Assembly: GCA_903879825.1 (NCBI GenBank)
Contig: CAIRND010000240.1
Location: 1 to 16,705, forward strand
Reading direction: 5' to 3'
Length of the DNA: 16,705 bases
Source of the DNA: an uncultured Geobacteraceae bacterium
GTDB taxonomy: Bacteria > Desulfobacterota > Desulfuromonadia > Geobacterales > Pseudopelobacteraceae
Positions 1 to 7,135 of this stretch are shown piece by piece; the stretch's first letter is position 1; every line of letters starts with the position of its first letter. The notes under the pieces were generated by a model. It saw only the letters and a program-made list of their open reading frames with translations, was not told the origin of the DNA and searched no databases. Both the position numbers and the translations under genes were made by a program.

Positions 1-226
1 GACATACTATTACGCCGGGGAGCCATTTGACCTGTTTTATCAATGGTAAGGGCATCAAGTGATCGAGTTGACATAGTGCACCTTTGTGAGGATGTAGACT
101 TGACACCAGAGTGCCGTTTTTTGTCATACCACGTTTACTGATGATTGTGAAGCACTGTTGACGTCATATTCTACATCGAATTTTTGTTACTACCCAGTTT
201 ATGAAAGCAGAAATTCAAAACCGAAT

Positions 227-339
227 TCACACGGAGGCACGAAGGCACAGAGAAAACCAGGATAAAGACCATGAAGCCTTAGGAATAAACCAAAAAGACT
301 TTATTTAGACTTTCTCCGTGCCTTCGTGCCTCCGTGTGA
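227..339. repeat. Long inverted repeat, 29-base arms
   Basis: The arms are 227-255 and 311-339. They are reverse complements over 29 bases with one mismatch (A249), and the intervening loop is 55 bases. The arms have a repetitive internal structure built on GGAGGCACGAAGGCAC. Similar CCTCCGTG/CCTTCGTG-rich inverted repeats are, to my recollection, dispersed through intergenic DNA of many environmental proteobacteria. The element carries no open reading frame, so it resembles a non-autonomous miniature element or REP-like sequence. It lies about 160 bases upstream of eno and could fold into a large hairpin in RNA. Confidence 0.85.
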
Positions 340-415
340 GTTGCCTTTGATTCGTTTTTGATCTGAGCAGTTACAAATTATCTTTGGAAAAATTATTGCC
401 GGGAAGCTGTTATTT

Positions 416-421
416 TACAAT
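416..421 (+). promoter_or_regulatory. Possible -10 box of the eno promoter
   Basis: TACAAT matches the sigma-70 -10 consensus at five of six positions and lies 75 bases upstream of the eno start. The AT-rich surroundings fit a promoter. The -35 region is weak: TTATTG at 393-398 has the right 17-base spacing but poor similarity, and TTGCCG at 396-401 gives only 14 bases. This is a candidate only. Confidence 0.3.
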
Positions 422-446
422 ATATGTGGTATACAGAGTACGTTTG

Positions 447-466
447 CTGGAGAACATCTTCTCCGG
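447..466 (+). promoter_or_regulatory. 5'-UTR stem-loop upstream of eno
   Basis: GGAGAA (449-454) pairs with TTCTCC (459-464) around a four-base CATC loop. A U.G pair and a C-G pair extend the stem to eight pairs. It lies 30 bases before the eno ATG and leaves the ribosome binding site at 484-490 free. No U-tract follows, so it is not a terminator. It could stabilise the 5' end of the mRNA, but no function can be assigned from sequence alone. Confidence 0.4.
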
Positions 467-496
467 GTCACTTTATTCCAAGCAAGGGGGCTGTAC

Positions 497-1786
497 ATGA
501 GTGAAATTGTTGATGTCTATGCGAGAGAAATCCTGGATTCCCGTGGTAATCCGACTCTGGAGGTAGAAGTTTTTCTTGAGTCAGGTGCTTTTGGGCGCGC
601 CGCTGTTCCATCCGGTGCTTCAACTGGTGAGCGTGAGGCCATGGAATTGCGTGACGGTGATAAATCCCGTTATCTCGGCAAAGGGGTTCTACAGGCGATA
701 GACAACGTGAATAACATTATTGCCGAAGAGATCATCGGCATGGAAGCAGATGACCAGGTCGGGATCGATATGAAAATGATCGAACTGGATGGCACCGAGT
801 ATAAATCAAATCTTGGAGCTAATGCAATTCTCGGTGTATCTCTTGCCGTTGCCAAAGCAGCAGCAGATGAAGCTGGCCAGCCGCTTTATAAATACATTGG
901 TGGAGCCAACGCGCGCGAATTGCCGTTGCCTATGATGAACATCATTAATGGTGGAGCCCATGCCGATAATAATGTTGATATCCAGGAATTCATGATTATG
1001 CCGGCCGGTGCTTCTTGCTTCAAGGAAGCGCTCCGCATGGGTGCAGAAATTTTCCATGCCCTGAAGGGCGTCCTGAAAAGTAAGGGATATAATACCGCTG
1101 TTGGTGATGAAGGCGGTTTTGCTCCCAACCTGAAGTCAAACGAAGAGGCACTGGAAGTCATTATGGAAGCAATCGTCAAGGCCGGTTACAAACCGGGTGA
1201 AGACATCCTTCTTGCGCTTGATGTTGCCTCCTCAGAATTATTCAAGGACGGTGTGTACACACTGGAAAATGAGACACAGAAAGTTAAGACCGCTGTTGAA
1301 ATGGTCGATTTCTATGAAAATCTGGTCAACAAATACCCGATCATCTCTATCGAAGACGGTATGGCTGAGAACGACTGGGATGGCTGGAAGCTATTGACCG
1401 ATCGCCTCGGCGCACGGGTTCAGATCGTTGGTGATGACCTGTTCGTCACTAATCCGAAAATATTAAAAGAGGGAATCCAGAAGGGCATTGCCAATTCTAT
1501 CCTGATCAAACTGAACCAGATAGGCACCCTGACAGAAACTCTGGAAGCGATTGAAATGGCCAAACGCGCCGGTTATACCACGGTTATTTCGCACCGTTCC
1601 GGCGAGACAGAAGACACCACACTGGCTGATCTGGCCGTAGCGGTCAATTCAGGCCAGATTAAAACAGGCTCGCTCTGCCGTACCGACCGTGTTGCCAAAT
1701 ACAACCAGCTGTTAAGAATTGAGGATGAACTGGATAACACATCCGTGTTTAAAGGACACGACGTGTTCTACAATATCAAAAAATAG
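497..1786 (+). CDS. eno: Enolase (phosphopyruvate hydratase)
   Basis: Enolase interconverts 2-phosphoglycerate and phosphoenolpyruvate in the cytoplasm, in glycolysis and gluconeogenesis. The protein is 429 residues, the normal bacterial length. It begins with the conserved ARxILDSRGNPT segment (about 9-20) and the mobile loop SGASTGE (39-45). His155 (GGAH) and Glu205 (GDEGGF) are present. The expected magnesium ligands are Asp242, Glu286 (SIEDGM) and Asp313 (GDD). The catalytic lysine is Lys338 within the signature LIKLNQIGTLTE, followed by SHRSGET (365-371). The ATG start is preceded by AAGGGGG at 484-490 with six bases of spacing. The gene is first in a plus-strand pair with pgi and is followed by a strong inverted repeat, so it is probably mostly transcribed alone. 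Nothing is missing or unusual. Confidence 0.99.
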   Translation: MSEIVDVYAREILDSRGNPTLEVEVFLESGAFGRAAVPSGASTGEREAMELRDGDKSRYLGKGVLQAIDNVNNIIAEEIIGMEADDQVGIDMKMIELDGTEYKSNLGANAILGVSLAVAKAAADEAGQPLYKYIGGANARELPLPMMNIINGGAHADNNVDIQEFMIMPAGASCFKEALRMGAEIFHALKGVLKSKGYNTAVGDEGGFAPNLKSNEEALEVIMEAIVKAGYKPGEDILLALDVASSELFKDGVYTLENETQKVKTAVEMVDFYENLVNKYPIISIEDGMAENDWDGWKLLTDRLGARVQIVGDDLFVTNPKILKEGIQKGIANSILIKLNQIGTLTETLEAIEMAKRAGYTTVISHRSGETEDTTLADLAVAVNSGQIKTGSLCRTDRVAKYNQLLRIEDELDNTSVFKGHDVFYNIKK

Positions 1787-1802
1787 AAAATAAACAGACC
1801 TG

Positions 1803-1836
1803 ACACAAAAGGCGGAGAATTCTCCGCCTTTTGTGT
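1803..1836 (+). terminator. Intrinsic terminator-like inverted repeat after eno
   Basis: Bases 1803-1836 form a perfect inverted repeat with 17-base arms centred on GAATTC. The core is GC-rich (GGCGGAGAA/TTCTCCGCC), flanked by AAAA on the left and TTTT on the right, starting 17 bases after the eno stop. The T-run is broken (TTTTGTGT), but a GC-rich stem running into Ts is typical of a rho-independent terminator. It ends only 20 bases before the pgi ATG, so it must either reduce read-through into pgi or be bypassed by a promoter inside this short interval. Confidence 0.8.
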
Positions 1837-1856
1837 ATCTACTGTATGGGGGATAT

Positions 1857-3446
1857 ATGAAAGAAAACGGAACTCTCTGGAATCGCTACCAAAAGCATCT
1901 CTGCCTCTGTCCTGAAATCGGCCTTTCACTTGATATCAGCCGCATGAAATTTGCTGATGATTTTTTTGCCCTGATGGAACCAGCCATGCAGAGTGCATAC
2001 ATTGAAATGCATGAAATAGAGGGTGGCACCATCGCTAACCGTGATGAAGGCCGCATGGTCGGTCATTATTGGTTGAGAAATCCGTCATTATCTCCTTCAA
2101 AAGACATTCAGCAGGAAATTGAAGCGGCCATCAAACAAATTCTGGCATTCAGTTCAAAAATACACGCTGGTGGCATTACCGCCCAGAGTGGCTCCCTGTT
2201 TAAAAACGTTCTTATTATCGGAATCGGTGGCTCGGCATTAGGTCCACAATTTGTGGCCGATGCGCTGGCATCACCACCTGACCGGATGAAGATGTTTTTT
2301 CTGGACAACACCGATCCGGACGGCATTGACAAAGTGTTTGCCGAATTGGGCGAGACTATTTCTGAGACTTTGGCGATAGTAATTTCAAAAAGCGGCTCGA
2401 CCAAAGAAACCCGTAACGGCATGGTGGAAGCCAAGAGCGCCTACACCCGTGCCGGGCTTGATTTTACGCAGCATGCAGTGGCGGTAACCGGCAATGACAG
2501 CGAACTTGACAGATTAGCACGGGCCGAAGGCTGGCTCGAGCGCTTCCCGATGTGGGACTGGGTTGGCGGGCGAACCTCTGTCACCTCCGCCGTCGGTCTC
2601 CTGCCGGCAGCACTGCAGGGAATCGATATCCAGGCGCTGCTCGAAGGCGCTAAAAACTGCGATATAATAACCAGTAGAACGGTTACAGCACAAAATCCAG
2701 CGGCAACCATGGCGCTGATGTGGCACTATGCCACGGGCGGACGGGGCACGAAGGATCTGGTCGTACTTCCGTACAAGGATCGCCTGCTGTTGTTTTCCCG
2801 TTATTTGCAGCAGTTGATCATGGAATCGATTGGCAAAGAACTTGACCGGGATGGAAATGCTGTTAATCAGGGCTTGACCGTGTACGGCAACAAGGGTTCT
2901 ACCGATCAGCACGCCTATGTACAGCAGTTGCGGGAAGGTGTGGCAAACTTTTTTGTCACGTTTATCGAAGTTTTAAAAGATCGTGAAGGGAGCTCAATGC
3001 TGGTTGAGGAAGGAATTACCAGCGGGGATTTTTTGTTCGGATTTTTTCAGGGTACGCGTACAGCGCTCTATGAGAATGGCCGGGAATCGATGACCATTAC
3101 TATCAATCTGGTCGATGCGTATACCGTCGGTGTTCTTATTGCACTGTTCGAGCGCGCCGTCGGCTTTTACGCCAGCCTGCTCAATATTAACGCCTACCAT
3201 CAACCAGGTGTGGAGGCAGGGAAAAAAGCTGCCGGCACCGTGATCACTCTCCAAAAATCGGTAATGGAACTGCTTCAACAGGAACAGAGAAGCATGACCG
3301 CTGAAGCGATTGCCACTCAGCTTGGAACACCGGAACACACAGAGATGGTTTTCGCCATATTACGGCATCTGGCGGCCAATAGTAGAGGAATCGTGCAGAA
3401 AAATGCTGACCAGTTGGCTGAAGTAACGTTTGGGATTAGCGGATAG
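1857..3446 (+). CDS. pgi: Glucose-6-phosphate isomerase
   Basis: This enzyme interconverts glucose 6-phosphate and fructose 6-phosphate in the cytoplasm. The protein is 529 residues from the ATG at 1857. That start follows GGGGG at 1848-1852; an upstream in-frame GTG at 1833 falls inside the terminator stem and is rejected. The two SIS subdomains are visible: IGIGGSALGPQ (121-131) and the phosphate-binding SKSGSTKET (177-185), then VGGRTSVTSAVGL (236-248). Catalytic positions are Glu323 (QQLIMESIGKE), His352 (GSTDQHAY) and the lysine of GVEAGKK (451-457). Residues from about 465 to 515 go beyond the isomerase fold: MTAEAIATQLG followed by VFAILRHLAANSRGI resembles a small winged-helix. I recall a similar tail in cyanobacterial-type Pgi. 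It converges with hrpB. Confidence 0.97.
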   Translation: MKENGTLWNRYQKHLCLCPEIGLSLDISRMKFADDFFALMEPAMQSAYIEMHEIEGGTIANRDEGRMVGHYWLRNPSLSPSKDIQQEIEAAIKQILAFSSKIHAGGITAQSGSLFKNVLIIGIGGSALGPQFVADALASPPDRMKMFFLDNTDPDGIDKVFAELGETISETLAIVISKSGSTKETRNGMVEAKSAYTRAGLDFTQHAVAVTGNDSELDRLARAEGWLERFPMWDWVGGRTSVTSAVGLLPAALQGIDIQALLEGAKNCDIITSRTVTAQNPAATMALMWHYATGGRGTKDLVVLPYKDRLLLFSRYLQQLIMESIGKELDRDGNAVNQGLTVYGNKGSTDQHAYVQQLREGVANFFVTFIEVLKDREGSSMLVEEGITSGDFLFGFFQGTRTALYENGRESMTITINLVDAYTVGVLIALFERAVGFYASLLNINAYHQPGVEAGKKAAGTVITLQKSVMELLQQEQRSMTAEAIATQLGTPEHTEMVFAILRHLAANSRGIVQKNADQLAEVTFGISG

Positions 3447-3458
3447 GAATCGTAAAAA

Positions 3459-3534
3459 CTTCGACAAAATCCGTTCGTGGTGAGCTTGTCGAACCATGTG
3501 CAGCACCCCTTCGACACGCCTGTCCTGAGCCGGA
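3459..3534. repeat. Dispersed-repeat-like element with TTCGACA boxes
   Basis: TTCGACAA at 3460-3467 is the exact reverse complement of TTGTCGAA at 3486-3493, so the segment can form an eight-pair hairpin with an 18-base loop. A further TTCGACA occurs at 3510-3516, followed by CGCCTGTCCTGAGC. The wording (TTCGTGGTGAGCTTGTCGAAC and CCTTCGACA...CTGAGC) resembles a family of intergenic repeats found in high copy in many proteobacterial genomes. I infer that it is a REP-like or miniature element that arrived between two convergent genes. It begins 13 bases after the pgi stop. Confidence 0.7.
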
Positions 3535-3674
3535 TCATCATTTTAGTGGATGAAGCTAATAACACAACATAATGCTGTAATATCAGCGTGTTAATCGTTA
3601 AATACCCGAAAACAGGCTCTAAAAATATTTGGCCGTTTTTTCGATGTGAATTGTTATTTATCAGGTAGTTATAT

Positions 3675-3700
3675 CATAATTCCGGCCGGCCGGAATTATG
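3675..3700. terminator. Perfect 26-bp palindrome, candidate bidirectional terminator
   Basis: Bases 3675-3700 read identically on both strands, with a CCGGCCGGCCGG core flanked by CATAATT and AATTATG. It lies between the ends of the convergent pgi and hrpB genes, 52 bases beyond the hrpB stop and 228 beyond the pgi stop. A stable hairpin in either transcript could terminate or protect its 3' end. There is no clear T-run on either side, so a strict intrinsic terminator is not proven. A protein-binding palindrome is the alternative. Confidence 0.5.
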
Positions 3701-3752
3701 GATTTTCCGGCAGTTTGATTATTACGTAAAATCAGGCCACCAAAAAACAGAA

Positions 3753-6275
3753 TTATGTTCCTCTCGGTTTTAACCTGCGCGTCGGCACTGCACTCCAGGG
3801 ATCATCGGGCCAGGGGTGCTTGGGGTAGCGCCCTTTAAGCTCCTTTTTTACCTCAATATATGATCCATCCCAGAATCCCCGCAGATCACGTGTTACCTGA
3901 ATAGGCCTTCCTGCTGGCGAAAGCAGATGCAACAGCACCGGCACCCTGCCGCTGCATACGGACGGCCCTACGGCCAAACCGAATAGCTCCTGAAGCTTCA
4001 CTGCCAACACCGGGATATCACCTGAATAATCGATTCTGATTCGCGAACCACTCGGCACGGTTAGATGCGTTGGAGCCAACGCATCCAGATCTCGTTGCTG
4101 CCGATAATCAAGTGCCTGCCTCAGGATATCGGCAATATCCAGCCTGGCTGCTTTTTTGGCGGTAGTAACACCCACCAGATGCGGCGCCAGCCACTGTTCC
4201 AGCGATTCAAGCAATACTGCATCCGACAAATCCGGCCATTCATTCTCCGGGAAAGCTGACCGCACCAGCGCCAGACGCTTTTGTAACTGGCGTACCGGTT
4301 CATCCATCGTCAGAAGCGTTAATCCAGACGTACGCAGCGCAGCTATTACGGCCGGCACAACCTGTTCAGCCGTCGGGGTACCTGTTTCAGTAGCAAGGTG
4401 AATACTTCCCAGACGTTCCACCTTTCGTGCAATAACCCGCCCTTCCCTCTCATCCCAGCTGACTTCCGTTTCACGCCGGATATGTGCCGAACGTTCTTCA
4501 CGAATGACAAATTCAGGAATTTCAGCGGCACTATGGATAATTGCCTCTGCCTGACTTCCCGCATCAATCGCCACTGCAACGATATAATCAGCCGCTCTGA
4601 CAGCACTGCGATCAGACATTCGCGCGCCACGTCCACTGGCAAGCAGGTATCCGCCGCCAGATGCCCTGCGCCGTGCGAGTCGGTCTGGATATGCCGCCAG
4701 CAGCAAGCGGGGAATACGTTCATCATCACCGGCATACGATTCTTTTGCAGCAGAAACGCCAAGAGTTCGTTCAAGCTGGCGGGCAATCCGGTCAATATTT
4801 TTAGCTGCCAAAATATCCAATCTACGATCGCTCTGCCCAGATAATTGCCATCTTTTTAAAGCCTCAAGACGATCAGTAATATCAGAACTGCTGAGCGGCG
4901 GCGGGGTACCGCCCTTATCAATGCGAAACAGATCCCGTTCCGAAAGTAGCGCCGCAAGCTGGCATCCCAAGCGGGGACAGCCGAGTTCCCGTGCACGAAG
5001 CAGCAGCCGTCCAAGACGGGGATGCAGCGGCATACGCACTGTTTCCCGGCCAAGAGCGGTGATCCGGCCAGACTGGTCAAACAGGTCCAGTTCCATGAGC
5101 AGAACGCGTGCTGATTCCTGAGCCGCAGCAGGTGGTATATCCAGCCAGCCTAGCTGAAGCGGATCTGTAACGCCCCATCCTGCCAGTTCCAACATAAGTT
5201 GTGATAGATCGGTGACAGAAATTTCAGGGGGGGAATGTGCTGCCATCGCATGCAACGTATGAGATGAATATAAACGGTAACAGACCCCGGGAGCGGTTCG
5301 ACCTGCGCGTCCGGCACGCTGTTCGGCAGAAGCACGCGATTCTCGAACCGTAACCAGGCGATTCAGGCCATTACCCGGATCGTACTGCAGTCGCCGCGAT
5401 ACGCCGCAATCAATAACAGTCCTGACCCCTTCAATAGTCAAACTGGTTTCTGCGATGCTGGTCGCCAGTACTATTTTTCGTTGTGCACCAGCCTGAATAG
5501 CCTTTTGCTGCTGGGCAATCGGCACATCACCATACAGCTGACTAACCTCAACGGAGTGCGGGATAACTCCAGGGTCAGCCAGAAAGGCGGCACAGGCCCT
5601 GATTTCACCGGAGCCTGGTAAAAACGCCAGTATATCCCCTTCTGTTTCCTTCAGCGCCCGTACAACCGCTGCACCCACACGCTGCGCAACACGTGCAGGC
5701 CCCTTTTCTTCAATGTATTTCATTTCGACGGCAAAACAACGCCCTTCCGAACTGACCACCGGAGCATTATTAAGCAGACGTGAAAGCGGCTGCAGATCAA
5801 GCGTAGCCGACATCACCATAATTTTAAGATCGTCCCGCAACTGCTGTACTTCCCGGCACAGAGCCAGGCCGAGATCGGCGTGAATACTCCGTTCATGAAA
5901 CTCATCAAAAATAACCAGTGCCACACCCGCAAGTTCAGGATCACTCTGAATGCGGCGGGTAAGAATCCCCTCGGTAACTACCTCAATACGGGTAGCCTGA
6001 GAGGTGCAGCTGTCAAAGCGAATGGAATAACCGACTGTCTGTCCGACCTCTTCGCCGAGGCATCGTGCCATCCAGCGCGCAGACGACACCGCTGCGATAC
6101 GCCGGGGCTCCAGCATAATAATACGGCCGGCAGCAGGAGGAAGACAATCAAGCAAAGCCAGCGGGACCCGTGTGGTTTTACCGGCTCCCGGGGGGGCATG
6201 GAGAATAATGCACTGATGATTACGGACAGTATCAAGGAGAGCGGGAAGAATTTCGTCAATAGGAAGATTTTTCAA
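3753..6275 (-). CDS. hrpB: ATP-dependent RNA helicase HrpB (DEAH/RHA-like)
   Basis: HrpB is a cytoplasmic superfamily-2 helicase; its cellular task in most bacteria is poorly defined. The 840-residue length suits the family. Helicase motifs occur in order: Walker A APPGAGKTT (27-35), motif II DEFH (124-127), motif III SAT (156-158) and motif VI QRAGRAGR (319-326). The HrpB C-terminal region ends with a typical segment including LLSPAGRPIQVTRDLRGFW. The N-terminus LPIDEILPALL is also typical. The start is TTG at 6275; the frame runs upstream to a stop without any ATG, and no Shine-Dalgarno sequence is evident, so expression may depend on coupling to larE, whose stop lies 31 bases upstream. It is the last gene of the minus-strand run. 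Confidence 0.95.
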   Translation of the reverse strand: MKNLPIDEILPALLDTVRNHQCIILHAPPGAGKTTRVPLALLDCLPPAAGRIIMLEPRRIAAVSSARWMARCLGEEVGQTVGYSIRFDSCTSQATRIEVVTEGILTRRIQSDPELAGVALVIFDEFHERSIHADLGLALCREVQQLRDDLKIMVMSATLDLQPLSRLLNNAPVVSSEGRCFAVEMKYIEEKGPARVAQRVGAAVVRALKETEGDILAFLPGSGEIRACAAFLADPGVIPHSVEVSQLYGDVPIAQQQKAIQAGAQRKIVLATSIAETSLTIEGVRTVIDCGVSRRLQYDPGNGLNRLVTVRESRASAEQRAGRAGRTAPGVCYRLYSSHTLHAMAAHSPPEISVTDLSQLMLELAGWGVTDPLQLGWLDIPPAAAQESARVLLMELDLFDQSGRITALGRETVRMPLHPRLGRLLLRARELGCPRLGCQLAALLSERDLFRIDKGGTPPPLSSSDITDRLEALKRWQLSGQSDRRLDILAAKNIDRIARQLERTLGVSAAKESYAGDDERIPRLLLAAYPDRLARRRASGGGYLLASGRGARMSDRSAVRAADYIVAVAIDAGSQAEAIIHSAAEIPEFVIREERSAHIRRETEVSWDEREGRVIARKVERLGSIHLATETGTPTAEQVVPAVIAALRTSGLTLLTMDEPVRQLQKRLALVRSAFPENEWPDLSDAVLLESLEQWLAPHLVGVTTAKKAARLDIADILRQALDYRQQRDLDALAPTHLTVPSGSRIRIDYSGDIPVLAVKLQELFGLAVGPSVCSGRVPVLLHLLSPAGRPIQVTRDLRGFWDGSYIEVKKELKGRYPKHPWPDDPWSAVPTRRLKPRGT

Positions 6276-6306
6276 GAGAAAGGACGTGTTATTAGTGCGG
6301 TCATAA

Positions 6307-7116
6307 TTATGGTGTCTCTTCGTTCATAGCTCCGGTGCGATATCCCTGCAGATCAAGTGCCACGTAGGTAAAACCTGCGGCTTTGACCCGCGTGACAACG
6401 TCATCTCGTAACAGACCGGCGGCACGCTCAAACTCCGCTTCGCCCAGTTCTATCCTGGCCACGCTGCCGTGATACCGTACCCGCAGCGTCCGAAAGCCCA
6501 ACTCCCGAAGCGACTCTTCTGCGACACCAACCTGGCCGACACGTTCAGGGGTAATCGCCGTGCCGTAGGGGAAACGGCTTGAGAGGCAGGCAAAGGCAGG
6601 CTTATCCCACGTTGCCAGCCTCAGGTGATGCGAGAGGTCACGAATATCCTGCTTACTGAAACCTGCTTCTTCTAAAGGACTGCGCACCCGCAACTCTTGT
6701 GCCGCTGTCCGGCCCGGTCGGTGATCGCCGGCATCGTCACAGTTTGTTCCGTCCAGCACAAAACCAAAGCCTTCCTGATCAGCAATAGCCCTCAGTTTAC
6801 CAAACAACTCTTTTTTGCAGTAATAGCAGCGATTGCGGGGATTATCGCGAAATTCCGGAATATCAAGTTCTTCCGAAACAATCACCACATGCCTGCCACC
6901 GATCTGTTTTGCCAACACACGGGCTTCGTTCAGCTCGCGCTCTGGATAGGTTTTCGAGGTCGCCGTAACCGCCAGCGCCTGCTGTCCCAACACTTGAACG
7001 GCCACCGCAAAGAGCAGCGTTGAATCAACTCCGCCCGAGAAGCCAATGACACAACCGCCCATGTCAGCCAGTATTTTGTGAAGCGTCGCTGTTTTTTCCT
7101 GGAGTAACATATTCAT
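6307..7116 (-). CDS. larE: ATP-dependent sacrificial sulfur transferase, LarE family
   Basis: LarE family proteins adenylate a pyridinium dicarboxylate intermediate and add sulfur to it during synthesis of the nickel-pincer cofactor of lactate racemase-type enzymes. The protein is 269 residues with the PP-loop SGGVDS at 27-32. Cysteines occur at 97 and 100 (RCYYCKK) and at 177 (FACLSSR). Cys177 matches the position of the sacrificial cysteine (Cys176) of the Lactobacillus enzyme. The three-cysteine pattern matches LarE proteins reported to hold a [4Fe-4S] cluster that relays sulfur. The ATG at 7116 has AGGGAA nine bases upstream; a second ATG two codons later is possible. Neither larA, larB nor larC is in the window, so its substrate here could differ. 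The gene lies 19 bases downstream of gapN. Confidence 0.88.
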   Translation of the reverse strand: MNMLLQEKTATLHKILADMGGCVIGFSGGVDSTLLFAVAVQVLGQQALAVTATSKTYPERELNEARVLAKQIGGRHVVIVSEELDIPEFRDNPRNRCYYCKKELFGKLRAIADQEGFGFVLDGTNCDDAGDHRPGRTAAQELRVRSPLEEAGFSKQDIRDLSHHLRLATWDKPAFACLSSRFPYGTAITPERVGQVGVAEESLRELGFRTLRVRYHGSVARIELGEAEFERAAGLLRDDVVTRVKAAGFTYVALDLQGYRTGAMNEETP

Positions 7117-7135
7117 ACAAATAGGTTCCCTGTGA

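Larger units (their letters stand above)
1..496. other. Non-coding region upstream of eno
   Basis: No convincing gene lies in these 496 bases. Reading plus frame 2 from the left edge is open for 15 codons and stops at TAA 47-49 (TYYAGEPFDLFYQW). It could be the C-terminus of a gene lying to the left, but it is too short to identify. The rest holds the long inverted repeat at 227-339, a possible -10 box at 416-421 and the 5'-UTR stem-loop at 447-466. Two TTGACA hexamers (76-81 and near 108-113) have no good -10 partner that I can see. Confidence 0.6.
3447..3752. other. Intergenic region between convergent pgi and hrpB
   Basis: These 306 bases contain no credible gene. Two structures stand out: a repeat-like segment with TTCGACA/TGTCGAA boxes (3459-3534) and a perfect 26-bp palindrome (3675-3700). 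The remainder is AT-rich with no motif I can name. Because the flanking genes converge, transcription termination for both must occur here. Confidence 0.7.

Noticed and set aside
2..49. Open 15-codon tail ending in TAA at the left edge (plus frame 2)
   Set aside because: It may be the end of a real gene, but 15 codons give no recognisable motif, and an open stretch this short is common by chance.
227..339. CRISPR array or tRNA-like structure for the inverted repeat upstream of eno
   Set aside because: There are only two inverted arms, no direct repeats with spacers, and no cloverleaf or anticodon arm.
1833..1859. Longer pgi start at GTG 1833
   Set aside because: It falls within the terminator stem and has no ribosome site, whereas ATG 1857 follows GGGGG at suitable spacing.
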